From assembly GCA_020634755.1 (NCBI GenBank), contig JACKBC010000008.1, forward strand, positions 1 through 64,000: DNA of 64,000 bases. Reading direction: 5' to 3'. The translations under genes and the position numbers were made by a program. Under the pieces are notes generated by a model. That model made no database searches. It had not been told where the DNA came from and saw only the letters and a program-made list of their open reading frames with translations. Shown in pieces: positions 51,277-60,668 of this stretch. Origin of the DNA: Caldilineaceae bacterium. Lineage in GTDB: Bacteria > Chloroflexota > Anaerolineae > Caldilineales > Caldilineaceae. Positions within the stretch are counted from its first letter, which is position 1. Each line of letters begins with the position of its first letter.

Positions 51277-51549
51277 TTACCCCACAATCGTCACGGGCTG
51301 GCCGTTACGTGCATTTTGCCACTGTTCCAGCAACTCGCCTTCATGTGCCTCCACCCAAGATTCTACCATAGTACGCAGTGATGGCGGGAGTTCTTTACCA
51401 GGGCGCATCCAGCGACGCGACAGAATCTCAATTCGATAGCTGCGCACATCGTTTTGGTATTTTATATGAACATGCGGCGGTGCATGATCATTGTAATTCA
51501 TCAAAATAATAAGAGCGCCACGCTTAAAAGGATGCGATACTGGTGGCAT
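51277..51549 (-). CDS. DUF4160 protein
   Basis: 90 residues. GALIILMNYNDHAPPHVHIK is the DUF4160 hallmark (MYxxDHxPPHxHVxY). First gene of a two-gene unit with DUF2442. Confidence 0.82.
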   Translation of the reverse strand: MPPVSHPFKRGALIILMNYNDHAPPHVHIKYQNDVRSYRIEILSRRWMRPGKELPPSLRTMVESWVEAHEGELLEQWQNARNGQPVTIVG

Positions 51550-51850
51550 ATCTGTTCTCTCTTATGCAAAGTTCACTGGATTTTCTGGGGTCAGTATACG
51601 AATTCGGTTCGGGCATGTCAATAAAATCGGGATAAATATGTTCCAATAATGGCTAATGCTTGGGGCGGGCCGGTTGCCCGACCCGCCCAGGATCGGGTAT
51701 TCTTATGGCATAAATTGCCGTAAATTTACACAGCACCACCGTTACACTCAGCGCCAAATGAAAACTGACGTTTCACTACGCCCGTTGAGCCAATCGAAAA
51801 CACCCGTTTTCATCGCAACCGCAATATAATTACGCAAAGGATCCCCACCT
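51550..51850. other. Divergent intergenic region
   Basis: Holds a hairpin GGGCGGG..CCCGCCC at 51,663 to 51,688 between the two divergent starts. No gene or clear promoter seen. Confidence 0.45.
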
Positions 51851-53914
51851 ATGACAAATGCCCATTCTCTCCCCGCGCCGCCGGTAGCGGCCCGCCGCCC
51901 CCGCACCATGCACACTCATGATGACGTGCGCGTGGATGACTACTTTTGGCTGCGCGAACGCGACAATCCCGATGTGCTGGCCTATCTGACCGCCGAGAAT
52001 GACTATACGCAAGCCGTCATGGCGCACACCGACGCACGGCAAAAACAGCTTTATACCGAAATGCGCGGACGCATTCAGGAGACCGATCTCTCTGTGCCGG
52101 TCAAACATGGCGACTATTTTTACTACACGCGCATGGAAGAAGGCAAGCAATACGCGGTCCACTGCCGCAAGCAAGGCAGCCTAGATGGCGCGGAAGAGAT
52201 TCTGCTCGACCAAAACCAGCTGGCCGAAGGTCAAGAATATTTGCGGGTGGGTGTGTTTGAGCCCAGCCCCAACCACGCGCTGCTGGCCTATTCGGTTGAC
52301 TTTAGTGGGGGCGAACGGTACACACTCTATATCAAAGATCTGCGCACGGGTGAGTTGCTGGCCGACGCCATTCCCAACGTGTTTTACAGCGTGGAATGGG
52401 CCAACGATAACGCCACACTTTTTTACACAACGCAAGATGACGCGTGGCGACCCTACAAGCTGCTGCGACATCGACTGGGCGATGACCCCGCCAACGACGC
52501 TTTGATTTTCCACGAACCCGACGATTCATTCTGGTTGGGCCTTTCCAAGTCCAAAAGCCAAAGCTATCTCTTCTTTGGCGCTGGCAATATGACGACATCG
52601 GAAGTCTACTTTATCCCAACCGATGCGCCGGACGCCACCCCCACGCTGATCCATCCACGGCAGCGTGGGCTCGAATATACGGTGGTGCATCACGGCCAGC
52701 GCTTTTTGATTGTGACCAACGATCAGGCGGTCAACTTTCGCGTCATGGAAGCGCCGGTGGATGCACCCGGCAAAGCGCATTGGCGCGAGCTGATTGCACA
52801 TCGTCCCAATGTAAAGATCGACCGCATTGAGCCCTTCCGTGACTATTTTGTGCTGCATGTGCGCGAGGAAGGCCTGAAGCAGCTTTATGTGACCGAGCTG
52901 GCCAACAACGAGACGCACGCCGTTGATTTTCCCGAAGCCGCCTACGATGTGTGGGGTCATGAAAATCCTGATTTTGATGGTACGCAGCTGCGCTTTACAT
53001 ACACGTCGCTGGTGACGCCGGACACAGTTTTTGATTATGACATGCAGACGCGCCACCGTGAACAGAAAAAGCAAAAAGTGGTGCTGGGCGGATATGATCC
53101 CGCGCGCTACGAGACGGAGCGGATCTTTGCCACCGCGGCCGACGGGGCGCAGGTGCCCATTTCATTGGTGCGCCGCAAGGATACTCCCCACGATCGGCCC
53201 AGCCCGCTGCTGCTCAACGGCTACGGCTCCTACGGCGTCAGCAACGATCCAGACTTTAATTCCAATCGCATCAGCCTGCTGGATCGGGGTGTAACTTTTG
53301 CGATTGCCCACGTGCGTGGCGGGGGTGAAATGGGCCGGCCTTGGTATGAAAATGGCAAGTTTTTGCACAAGAAGAACACCTTTGGCGATTTTGCCGCATG
53401 CGCCCAACATTTGGTGGATCAAGGTTATACCTCGCCGGATTTGCTGGGCGCCACGGGGCGCAGCGCCGGTGGTCTGCTTATGGGGGCGGTGGCCAATTTG
53501 CGGCCCGACCTGTTCAAAGTGATTATTGCTGGCGTGCCCTTTGTCGATGTGATCAACACCATGTTGGATGCATCCATTCCGCTGACCGCGGTTGAATATG
53601 AAGAGTGGGGAAATCCAAATGACCCCCAATTTTACGTATATATGAAGTCATACGCACCCTATGAAAATGTAGAAGCAAAAGCATATCCGCACATTTTGGC
53701 CACGGCCGGGCTCAACGATCCACGCGTGCAATATTGGGAGCCGGCTAAATGGGTGGCCAAACTGCGCACCCTAAAAACCGATTCCAATCGGCTGCTGCTC
53801 AAGACCAATATGGGCGCCGGTCATGGGGGCGCCTCGGGCCGCTTTGACTATTTGGAAGAGGTGGCTTTTGAATATGCTTTTTTGCTCGAACTATTGGGCG
53901 TGACGGTGGAGTAG
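51851..53914 (+). CDS. ptrB: Oligopeptidase B (S9A)
   Basis: 687 residues, close to the E. coli enzyme. The N-terminal beta-propeller begins DDYFWLRERDNPDVLAYLTA and the C-terminal alpha/beta-hydrolase carries GRSAGG with Ser 538, LNDPRV with Asp 623 and GAGHGG with His 658, the same spacing as in E. coli OpdB. HVRGGGEMGRPWYENGK is the family signature before the Ser. It cuts short peptides after basic residues, in the cytoplasm (no signal peptide). The weak site AAAGGATC precedes the ATG. Confidence 0.9.
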   Translation: MTNAHSLPAPPVAARRPRTMHTHDDVRVDDYFWLRERDNPDVLAYLTAENDYTQAVMAHTDARQKQLYTEMRGRIQETDLSVPVKHGDYFYYTRMEEGKQYAVHCRKQGSLDGAEEILLDQNQLAEGQEYLRVGVFEPSPNHALLAYSVDFSGGERYTLYIKDLRTGELLADAIPNVFYSVEWANDNATLFYTTQDDAWRPYKLLRHRLGDDPANDALIFHEPDDSFWLGLSKSKSQSYLFFGAGNMTTSEVYFIPTDAPDATPTLIHPRQRGLEYTVVHHGQRFLIVTNDQAVNFRVMEAPVDAPGKAHWRELIAHRPNVKIDRIEPFRDYFVLHVREEGLKQLYVTELANNETHAVDFPEAAYDVWGHENPDFDGTQLRFTYTSLVTPDTVFDYDMQTRHREQKKQKVVLGGYDPARYETERIFATAADGAQVPISLVRRKDTPHDRPSPLLLNGYGSYGVSNDPDFNSNRISLLDRGVTFAIAHVRGGGEMGRPWYENGKFLHKKNTFGDFAACAQHLVDQGYTSPDLLGATGRSAGGLLMGAVANLRPDLFKVIIAGVPFVDVINTMLDASIPLTAVEYEEWGNPNDPQFYVYMKSYAPYENVEAKAYPHILATAGLNDPRVQYWEPAKWVAKLRTLKTDSNRLLLKTNMGAGHGGASGRFDYLEEVAFEYAFLLELLGVTVE

Positions 53915-53920
53915 CCAAGC

Positions 53921-54104
53921 GTATGGAAGCCAAGTACTGTCGCGCCTCGGTTTCCATACAGCTGCGCGGCGCTTGGGCGCGCAACCGGCGCCGCTACCGC
54001 TAGCGTCAAAGTGATGTCAATGTCATTCAGTTAACAAAAAGTGCGACGCACGGTGTGCCACTCGAATGCTTGGGTCAAAATGGCTGACAGCGTGCGTCGC
54101 ACTT
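53921..54104 (+). terminator. Two hairpins behind ptrB
   Basis: GTATGGAAGCC..GGTTTCCATAC at 53,921 to 53,960 and a longer one, AGTGCGACGCACG with CGTGCGTCGCACT, at about 54,038 to 54,104. Confidence 0.6.
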
Positions 54105-54138
54105 GAAGCGGCCTTAACTTAACGGCATTGAGTGATAT

Positions 54139-55437
54139 GTGGCTCGTCCCATGATAAGCAAAGACATTATTTTTGAATGGTATGAGGGCGAAGAAGCATA
54201 TGACAGCACGTTGTCCCGTGTGGCCAGTGTGCCCCAGATGGCAACGCAGCCCTTTGCTGCGCTGAGTACGCGGCACGCGCCCGACCCAGAAATGAAAACG
54301 CTTTTCTTTTTGGGCCGCATTCTGGCGCCATTTTTAGCGCTGCTGCTGACGGCGGCCCACGCTGTGACGCCGAGCTTTGCCGAAAATATACGCGCGCGGA
54401 ATGGCGTTGCGGATTCATTACGTTTGGAGCAGATTGCGCGTGAAACGGATGATGGCGCGCTGTACGCCTCGCTGTTGGAAGAGCGCACCGATGTCTCCCT
54501 GTCCAAAGAGTTGATGCAACTTTGGCTCAATACGCCGGCCCAAGAGCGCCTGAACGTGCATTCGGAACTGGTGGATGTGCAGATGAATGGCGAGCTGGCG
54601 CTGGCCAAAATGTTGATCTCGCAGACGATTGATAATGGCCCGCCGCTTCAATATCTGCAATATCGCTTTTACCGCCAGGTGGACGGGCACTGGTTGCGCA
54701 CCTTCCCCAGCAAATCATATTGGGGGGCATATCAGAGTCTGCGCACCGATTATCTGCGCTTTGAATTTCGCACGCGCGATGCCGCTGTGGTGCAGGCTGC
54801 CGCGCCGCAATTGGACAGAATCTACGCCACGCTATACGCCACGGTAGAGATGCCGCCGCCGGTGGTCCCCTTAACCATTCGCGTGGTAGAACGGGATCGG
54901 CCCGGCTGGTCAGTCAGCCAGGATCGGCTCAACGCACCCTCCTACATGGTTACCGTGGCCGACCCATCCATGAATGATGTGGAGGCGTTTGCGCAGCCCA
55001 TTATTTCCAATATGGTGTTTCAAGTCCTGCGCGATTCGCAATCGATGCAGAACGGCAATCGTTTTATCTTGTGGAGCGCGCTCTTTTCCGGGCTGCATAG
55101 TTGGCTCACCAAAGAGCAAAGCGGCTACGCGCTGATGTGGGAGCCGAGCATGGCGGCGGCACTCCAGCGTCAACTGGCCGAGCAGGGCGCGCTGACGCTC
55201 AACGATGTGAGCTTTGGCTCCGGCAGTGGACGCAGCCCGTGGCAGTGGCGCACGTTGGCGCTGGAATCCATTGCCGACTACGTTGTCCAGCGCTATGGAC
55301 GTCATCGGCTGCCCGAATTTATCCGCGCGCTATCCCAATACCAATCGTGGGCCGCGCTCATCACCGACTTGTATGGCGTATCCGTGGCTGAATTTGAGGC
55401 TGGCTGGAATGCGCACATGATGCAACATTATCGTTAA
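54139..55437 (+). CDS. Membrane-anchored hypothetical protein
   Basis: 432 residues from GTG; an ATG four codons later is equally possible. A helix at about 55 to 75 (LFFLGRILAPFLALLLTAAH) looks like a late signal anchor, so a start nearer to it (MKTLFFLGRILAP at 54,292) may be the real one. The body has YRQVDGHWLRTFPSKSYWGA and ends in a helical part (LALESIADYVVQRYGRHRLP, then FIRALSQYQSWAALITDLYG) like gluzincin peptidases, but I find no HExxH. Function unknown. Confidence 0.55.
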   Translation: MARPMISKDIIFEWYEGEEAYDSTLSRVASVPQMATQPFAALSTRHAPDPEMKTLFFLGRILAPFLALLLTAAHAVTPSFAENIRARNGVADSLRLEQIARETDDGALYASLLEERTDVSLSKELMQLWLNTPAQERLNVHSELVDVQMNGELALAKMLISQTIDNGPPLQYLQYRFYRQVDGHWLRTFPSKSYWGAYQSLRTDYLRFEFRTRDAAVVQAAAPQLDRIYATLYATVEMPPPVVPLTIRVVERDRPGWSVSQDRLNAPSYMVTVADPSMNDVEAFAQPIISNMVFQVLRDSQSMQNGNRFILWSALFSGLHSWLTKEQSGYALMWEPSMAAALQRQLAEQGALTLNDVSFGSGSGRSPWQWRTLALESIADYVVQRYGRHRLPEFIRALSQYQSWAALITDLYGVSVAEFEAGWNAHMMQHYR

Positions 55438-56294
55438 TTCAATCCGGTCATTGCGGTGCTCACATCCCACAAACGGGCAGCCACATCGGTGCGATAGGAT
55501 CCTGGTGACGAACGCACCGCTTTCTGTTTGGCAAAATATTGCCCGGTGACGCCAGTGACATCGGGCGATGTGGCCAGATAGATGGCCGTAGCCGCACCGG
55601 CTTCTACGGGCAGAAAGTAGAATTTCCCCACCGCGCGCAGCAGGCGCCCCAAGAGGCCATCCACATTGTTCCAAATATTGGTATTGACTGCGCCCGGATG
55701 CAGCGCATTAACGGTCACGGCTGTGCCGGCTAAGCGCCGGGCCAGTTCATATGTAAAGAGCAAATTGGCTAATTTTGAACGGGCGTAGGCTTGAAAACCG
55801 CCATAATTGCGCCGCATTTGCAGATCGTCAAAATCGATGGTTCCATGGGTGTGCCCCGCCGAAGAAACGTTGATAATGCGGGCCGGTGCGCTCCGCTTTA
55901 TCACATCCAGCAGCAGATTGGTCAAAAGAAAATAGCCCAGATGATTGAGCGCCCACGTCATCTCCAGCCCGTCTGCGCTCTCTGTGCGTTGCGGGAAGTA
56001 AGCCCCGGCGTTGTTGACCAGAACATGCAGCGCCTCGTGCTGGCGTTGAAACGCCGCGGCCAGTTTGCGTACATCTGCCTGCACTGAAAGATCAGCCAGC
56101 ATCAGTTCAACCTCATCATTGCCGCTCTGCTCGATAATCTCTGCCCGTGCGGCTTCGCCCCGCGTGCGGCTGCGGCAGACCATGATGACGCGTGCGCCGG
56201 CACTGGCCAATGCGCGCGCCGTTTCCTTGCCAATTCCCACATTGGCGCCGGTTACCATGCATATTTTGTGGCGAATTTCCCACTTTTGTTCCAC
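55434..56294 (-). CDS. Short-chain dehydrogenase, retinol dehydrogenase-like
   Basis: 286 residues from GTG. MVTGANVGIGKETARALASA is the NAD(P) site (TGxxxGIG), LVNNAGAYF the NNAG motif, INVSSAGH the catalytic Ser and FQAYARSKLANLLF the YxxxK pair. The order and the NHLGYFLLTNLLLD segment fit the retinol dehydrogenase/WW-oxidoreductase group. Its 3' end overlaps that of the gene at 54,139 by four bases. The ribosome-binding region is tandemly repeated (see 56,296). Confidence 0.86.
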   Translation of the reverse strand: MEQKWEIRHKICMVTGANVGIGKETARALASAGARVIMVCRSRTRGEAARAEIIEQSGNDEVELMLADLSVQADVRKLAAAFQRQHEALHVLVNNAGAYFPQRTESADGLEMTWALNHLGYFLLTNLLLDVIKRSAPARIINVSSAGHTHGTIDFDDLQMRRNYGGFQAYARSKLANLLFTYELARRLAGTAVTVNALHPGAVNTNIWNNVDGLLGRLLRAVGKFYFLPVEAGAATAIYLATSPDVTGVTGQYFAKQKAVRSSPGSYRTDVAARLWDVSTAMTGLN

Positions 56295-56295
56295 T

Positions 56296-56336
56296 GATGC
56301 CTCCTCTGATGCCTCCTCTGATGCCTCCTCTGATGT
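56296..56336. repeat. Tandem 12-base repeat covering a ribosome-binding site
   Basis: TGATGCCTCCTC three times plus a part. On the minus strand each unit contains GAGGAGG, so the dehydrogenase gene has three or more stacked ribosome-binding sites. Confidence 0.7.
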
Positions 56337-57095
56337 CTATCACTCTTTATATTAATTCCTAAGCACCGCAACTACAACTTCGAGGGACTTACCATGGGGC
56401 GAACATAATCTGCTTTGTTGACGGGCAAAGCGAGTATGGTGAATCTTCAATCTGTGTGCACTGCATCGATGCTAGCAACTCGCTAGAGTAAATCAGCGAA
56501 ATGGTAAGATTGTGGTTGCGGTGTGTTCCTCACTTTTCTTCTTTCTCATCCTTCTCTCCACGCAATTGAAATCCAATTGTAACATCTAGCTTACGTCTTT
56601 TTTAGTATACTCACCACACACATAGCGTAACTTTTGGCGTAGCACAATCGTCTATATTACTGCCAATCCCTATATCCATTGGTCAGAAATTTGTTCACAA
56701 AGGAAGAAACAGAGTCAGGTTTTTAGAGCTGGCGCCAGGCATGCTTGCCCATACCGTTACAACATACTGCCAGCGAAATAATGTCCTGTTAGCGAATCTG
56801 TGAAAAAAAAATCGTACGCTCTCCAGCATAACTATATAGCTCACCCATCTCTGCCGCTCCCATTGCGCAACGCCGCTGGCTTTCTATCTCAACAGCATAA
56901 TCTGAAACGATGTCCACGCGGCGCGTTCTGCGGCGCGCAAAACAACGTGCAGACCGTTTCCAGCATTGTGCATCTATTCAGGCTAAACTTTCGTAATGGA
57001 AAAGCGAAAGCCATTTCAGGCAAAAAAAGCCTGTTTCTCTGGAACCGCATTTTTCTGGAATGGCCATAGAGCCGAATATAAGTTCAGGCTACCGC
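56337..57095. other. Gap without a supported gene
   Basis: A 270-base open frame at 56,800 has an A-run at its start, no ribosome-binding site and mixed composition, and is not accepted. I see no other gene. The region probably holds the promoter of the repeat protein. Confidence 0.45.
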
Positions 57096-57128
57096 GAAGG
57101 TAATGAGAAGGTAATGTGAAGGTATTAA
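57096..57128. repeat. Tandem 11-base repeat before the DUF11 gene
   Basis: GAAGGTAATGA, GAAGGTAATGT, GAAGGTATTAA: three units, each with AAGGT, ending just before the start codons. Confidence 0.75.
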
Positions 57129-57129
57129 A

Positions 57130-60100
57130 GTGATGATGAAGAAGAACAGCAACCAAGTTTCCATAGAGTCTACTCCAAAGCGCGTTTATCACGCCAAACG
57201 CAAATGGACCGTCGGCGTTTGGATCGCCATTCTATTTGGCATGATGATGCTCACGGGATATGCGCATCAAAGCTCCGTTTGGGCCAAAACGGAAGAGTCT
57301 GCCTCTGCCCAAGGCACGACCATCCCGGCGATCACCATTACCAAGAGCGCTAACCCATCCAGCGTCAAAGAGACCGGCGAGAATGTAGAATTTACGGTAC
57401 AGGTAACAAACGGCAATCCGTACGATGTGCGCATTTACGAATTGACCGACGACAATTACGGGAACCTGCATAATGTTGGCACATGTACTGTGCCCTGGAT
57501 CATTCCGCATGGCGCCACAAAATCGTGCAAGTTTACCAAGTTTGTCGAGGGTGATCATTCAGGGCCGGCGCATATAAACACAGTAAAGGCGAAGCTGGAA
57601 CTTTATTCACCTGGTTTTCCCAATCCATTGGCTACGCCCAATACGCAAACCGCCCAAACCACCGTCAATTTTAGTGACGTGAAGGCGGACATTGAAGCCA
57701 CGGCCGTGGCCGCGCCCGCCAATATATTTGCGCCCGGCGGCAATGTAGACTATACCATTACGGTGGTTAACCAGGAGAAAGAACCTCTTGAGTTAACGGA
57801 ACTCACCGATGAATTTCTGGGCAACCTGCATAATGTGGGCAGTTGTGTTGTGCCTCAACCGCTGGGTCCCAATGGCGCCAGCACGGACAGCTACAGTTGC
57901 ACCTTTACCGCAGCCGTAAGCGGCAGTGCCGGCAACGAATTTAGTCGTGAAATCAGCGCCCGGGCAAACGACAATGACGGTTCCAACAACAAAGAATTTC
58001 GCACCGTCAAAGTTACAATCTTACCCGTTTCCTCCAGCCTCTCTATTGTCAAAACCGCCAATCCAACCAGCGTGCCGGAAACTGGCGGTGATGTAAACTA
58101 TAAAGTCACCATTCGCAATAGTAGCAATTCAGATATTATCACCATCAACTCAGTGGTCGATGACAAGTTTGGTGATATTGCCAATAGTTGTTCGCCCGCC
58201 ATCTCACAGCCTCTGGATCCGGGTGAAAGCACAATCTGCTCGTTCTTTCGCCAAATCAGTGGTGACTTTGGCCAGAGCCACGTCAGCACCACTACCATAA
58301 ATGCGACCGATGATTCTAATCGCGCCCTGGCCGGCGGGGCATCGGTCTCGGTTGGCTTTAAGAATGTGGCTTCATCAATTACCGTCACCAAACAGGCCAG
58401 CCACACATCGGCTTCGCGCGCTGGCGAAACAGTTGCATTTAGCGTAACCGTCAACAACAACAGCACCGTCGACGTCATCACGCTCAACGACATGAATGAT
58501 TCGATCTACGGTGACGTGACCACCAGCGCCAATCCGCTGGTCGATGAGACAGACTGCGAACTACCGCAGACGCTGCAGCCGCAAGAGACATACGCCTGCC
58601 ACTTTGTGGCCCAGATCACCGGCGACATTGGCGAACAGCATACGAATCGGGTAACGGTCACGGGCAAGGACGACGATCAGGCGACGGTTGAAGCATTTGG
58701 CGAGGCCACCGTCCTCATTGCCGACCCAGATGTTATGGCCACCAAGAGCGCAACGCTCAAGATCGACGCCAATAATGATGGCGTGGCCAGCCCCGGCGAC
58801 ACGCTGCACTATCATTTAGATATTGCGAACCAGGGCAACAAAACGGCCACCGCCGTCGCCGTAAATGACAATATTAACGAGAACACAACATTGGTCAGTG
58901 GTTCCATCGCCACCAGCCAAGGCTCCTTCACCTTTGGCAGCCGTACTTTGGCCGCCACATTGGGTGACATCCCTCCTGGCCAGACGGCTACAGTCGATTT
59001 TGACGTCAAGATTCTGAGCGTGCTGCCCAAGGGGGTGAATGCGGTTTCCAATCAGGCAACCGTGTTCGGCCAGAACTTTACAGCCATCTTGAGCCAAAGC
59101 CCCGATGGCGGCGGTCCCACCGTTACGCGACTTACGCTGACGCCCGATTTAACGGCGGAAAAGACGGCGCAACTTGTCGAGGATCTGGATAACGATGGCA
59201 TTGTGAGCCCGGGTGACCTGATCGAATACACCATTGTGGTGAGCAACCGCGGCTCTGCCCCCGCCACCGAAGTCGTATTGACCGACACGCCCGACCCGAA
59301 CACCTCAGTGGAACAGGTGAGCGGCGTCAGCGGCCAATCGCCAGAATTTCTGCTCAATAATGAAGGCGCATTTGTACTGCAACTGGGCACAATTGCCCGC
59401 AGCGCGCGGGTGACCACCACGTTTGGCGCGCGCGTCAACAACCCGCTGGACGCCGACGTCACTGAAATTGTGAATCAGGCCGTCATCACCAGCAAAGAGC
59501 TGCCTCCCGTTCTCAGCGACGACCCCGCCACCGATGCCGAAGATGATCCCACCATCCTCTCGCTGTCGGCGGCGCCGGTGCTGGCAGCCACCGAGGTTGA
59601 TGCCCTGCTCTTAGACAACGATAACAACAGCTCGCCTTCGGCGGGGGATGTTGTGCTGATCAAGGCGCAGATTTTTAACAACGGCAATAGCCAGGCCACG
59701 TCGGTGAGCTTCCGCAACCCGCTGCCTCAATATACAAAATTGGTAGCCAATACGGTCAATACCAGCCAGGGCGCCATCATCAGCGGTAAAAGCGCCGACG
59801 ATACGGAAGTGGTGGTAGACATTGGCACGCTAGAAGGCAACCGCACCAGCGTCATCATTAGTTTCCAGCTGGCCATTGATTCGCCACTGCCGGCATCGGT
59901 CTCTGAAATTGTAAGCCAGGGCCGCATCAGCGCCGACGGGCAAGCGGATGTGTTGACGGACGACCCCGACCTATCTGGGCCAGATGATCCAACGCTGATT
60001 CAGGTGGTGGCGCGCCCGTTGCTTCAGGTGACCAAAACCGATCTGCTCTTTATTGACCCCGATGAAGATGGTCGCGTATCGGTAGGCGACACGCTGCTTT

Positions 60101-60504
60101 ACCGCATTAGCGCCGTCAACGTGGGCAATCAAGAAGCTACGGGCGTCAGCATTGAGGACACACCAGATGTGCACACCACGCTTATTGCCAATTCGGTACA
60201 AACGGCCCAAGGCTCTGTACCCACCGGCAATAGCGCTGGTGATAACAAGGTAGTGATCGATGTGGGTACACTGCCGGGCAAGGGTGGCAACGTTGTCGTC
60301 AGCTTTATGGTCACAGTCAACTCGACAACTCAAATCAGTCAGCTCGTCAACCAAGCGCAGGTAAAGATTGATGATCCCAATGAGCCGGGAGCGCAATTTG
60401 CGTTTAACTCGGACGACCCGGACACCGACGCCAAGACCGATGCCACCTACACGCCGGTGCGCACGACCCCGCCGAACTTCTACATGCCCATTATCGCGCG
60501 GTAA
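57130..60504 (+). CDS. Secreted DUF11/conserved-repeat protein
   Basis: 1124 residues; GTG, ATG and ATG follow one another at 57,130, 57,133 and 57,136. A signal peptide (WTVGVWIAILFGMMMLTGYA) lies after a basic start. Three or four Ig-like domains follow with TKSANPSSVKETGENVEFTV and relatives, each with paired Cys (VGTC..SCKF), then four DUF11-type domains marked by KSATLKIDANNDGVASPGDT, VEDLDNDGIVSPGDLIEYTI, LLDNDNNSSPSAGDVVL and FIDPDEDGRVSVGDTLLYRI, whose D-x-D/N-x-D-G loops look calcium-binding. The C-terminus NFYMPIIAR is like the short hydrophobic tail ending many Chloroflexota secreted proteins. Likely a surface adhesin or stalk protein. Confidence 0.82.
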   Translation: MMMKKNSNQVSIESTPKRVYHAKRKWTVGVWIAILFGMMMLTGYAHQSSVWAKTEESASAQGTTIPAITITKSANPSSVKETGENVEFTVQVTNGNPYDVRIYELTDDNYGNLHNVGTCTVPWIIPHGATKSCKFTKFVEGDHSGPAHINTVKAKLELYSPGFPNPLATPNTQTAQTTVNFSDVKADIEATAVAAPANIFAPGGNVDYTITVVNQEKEPLELTELTDEFLGNLHNVGSCVVPQPLGPNGASTDSYSCTFTAAVSGSAGNEFSREISARANDNDGSNNKEFRTVKVTILPVSSSLSIVKTANPTSVPETGGDVNYKVTIRNSSNSDIITINSVVDDKFGDIANSCSPAISQPLDPGESTICSFFRQISGDFGQSHVSTTTINATDDSNRALAGGASVSVGFKNVASSITVTKQASHTSASRAGETVAFSVTVNNNSTVDVITLNDMNDSIYGDVTTSANPLVDETDCELPQTLQPQETYACHFVAQITGDIGEQHTNRVTVTGKDDDQATVEAFGEATVLIADPDVMATKSATLKIDANNDGVASPGDTLHYHLDIANQGNKTATAVAVNDNINENTTLVSGSIATSQGSFTFGSRTLAATLGDIPPGQTATVDFDVKILSVLPKGVNAVSNQATVFGQNFTAILSQSPDGGGPTVTRLTLTPDLTAEKTAQLVEDLDNDGIVSPGDLIEYTIVVSNRGSAPATEVVLTDTPDPNTSVEQVSGVSGQSPEFLLNNEGAFVLQLGTIARSARVTTTFGARVNNPLDADVTEIVNQAVITSKELPPVLSDDPATDAEDDPTILSLSAAPVLAATEVDALLLDNDNNSSPSAGDVVLIKAQIFNNGNSQATSVSFRNPLPQYTKLVANTVNTSQGAIISGKSADDTEVVVDIGTLEGNRTSVIISFQLAIDSPLPASVSEIVSQGRISADGQADVLTDDPDLSGPDDPTLIQVVARPLLQVTKTDLLFIDPDEDGRVSVGDTLLYRISAVNVGNQEATGVSIEDTPDVHTTLIANSVQTAQGSVPTGNSAGDNKVVIDVGTLPGKGGNVVVSFMVTVNSTTQISQLVNQAQVKIDDPNEPGAQFAFNSDDPDTDAKTDATYTPVRTTPPNFYMPIIAR

Positions 60505-60552
60505 GATTGTGTAGGCGCAACATATAGTTCACAGAGCCACTGTTTGAAGCAT

Positions 60553-60600
60553 AAAGCGCTAGAACAGGGAGGTGCGCACCTCTCTGTTCTAGCGCTTTTG
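60553..60600 (+). terminator. Intrinsic terminator behind the DUF11 gene
   Basis: Near-perfect palindrome AAAGCGCTAGAACAG..CTGTTCTAGCGCTTT with TTTG. Confidence 0.85.
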
Positions 60601-60668
60601 CATAGCTTGTGTTGTGTTTAAAATAGTTTATAATTGGGCTGAGTATTTTTAGCGCGCTCCATATTTGC

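Noticed and set aside
56800..57069. 89-residue frame before the DUF11 gene
   Set aside because: Starts in an A-run, has no ribosome-binding site and no protein-like pattern.
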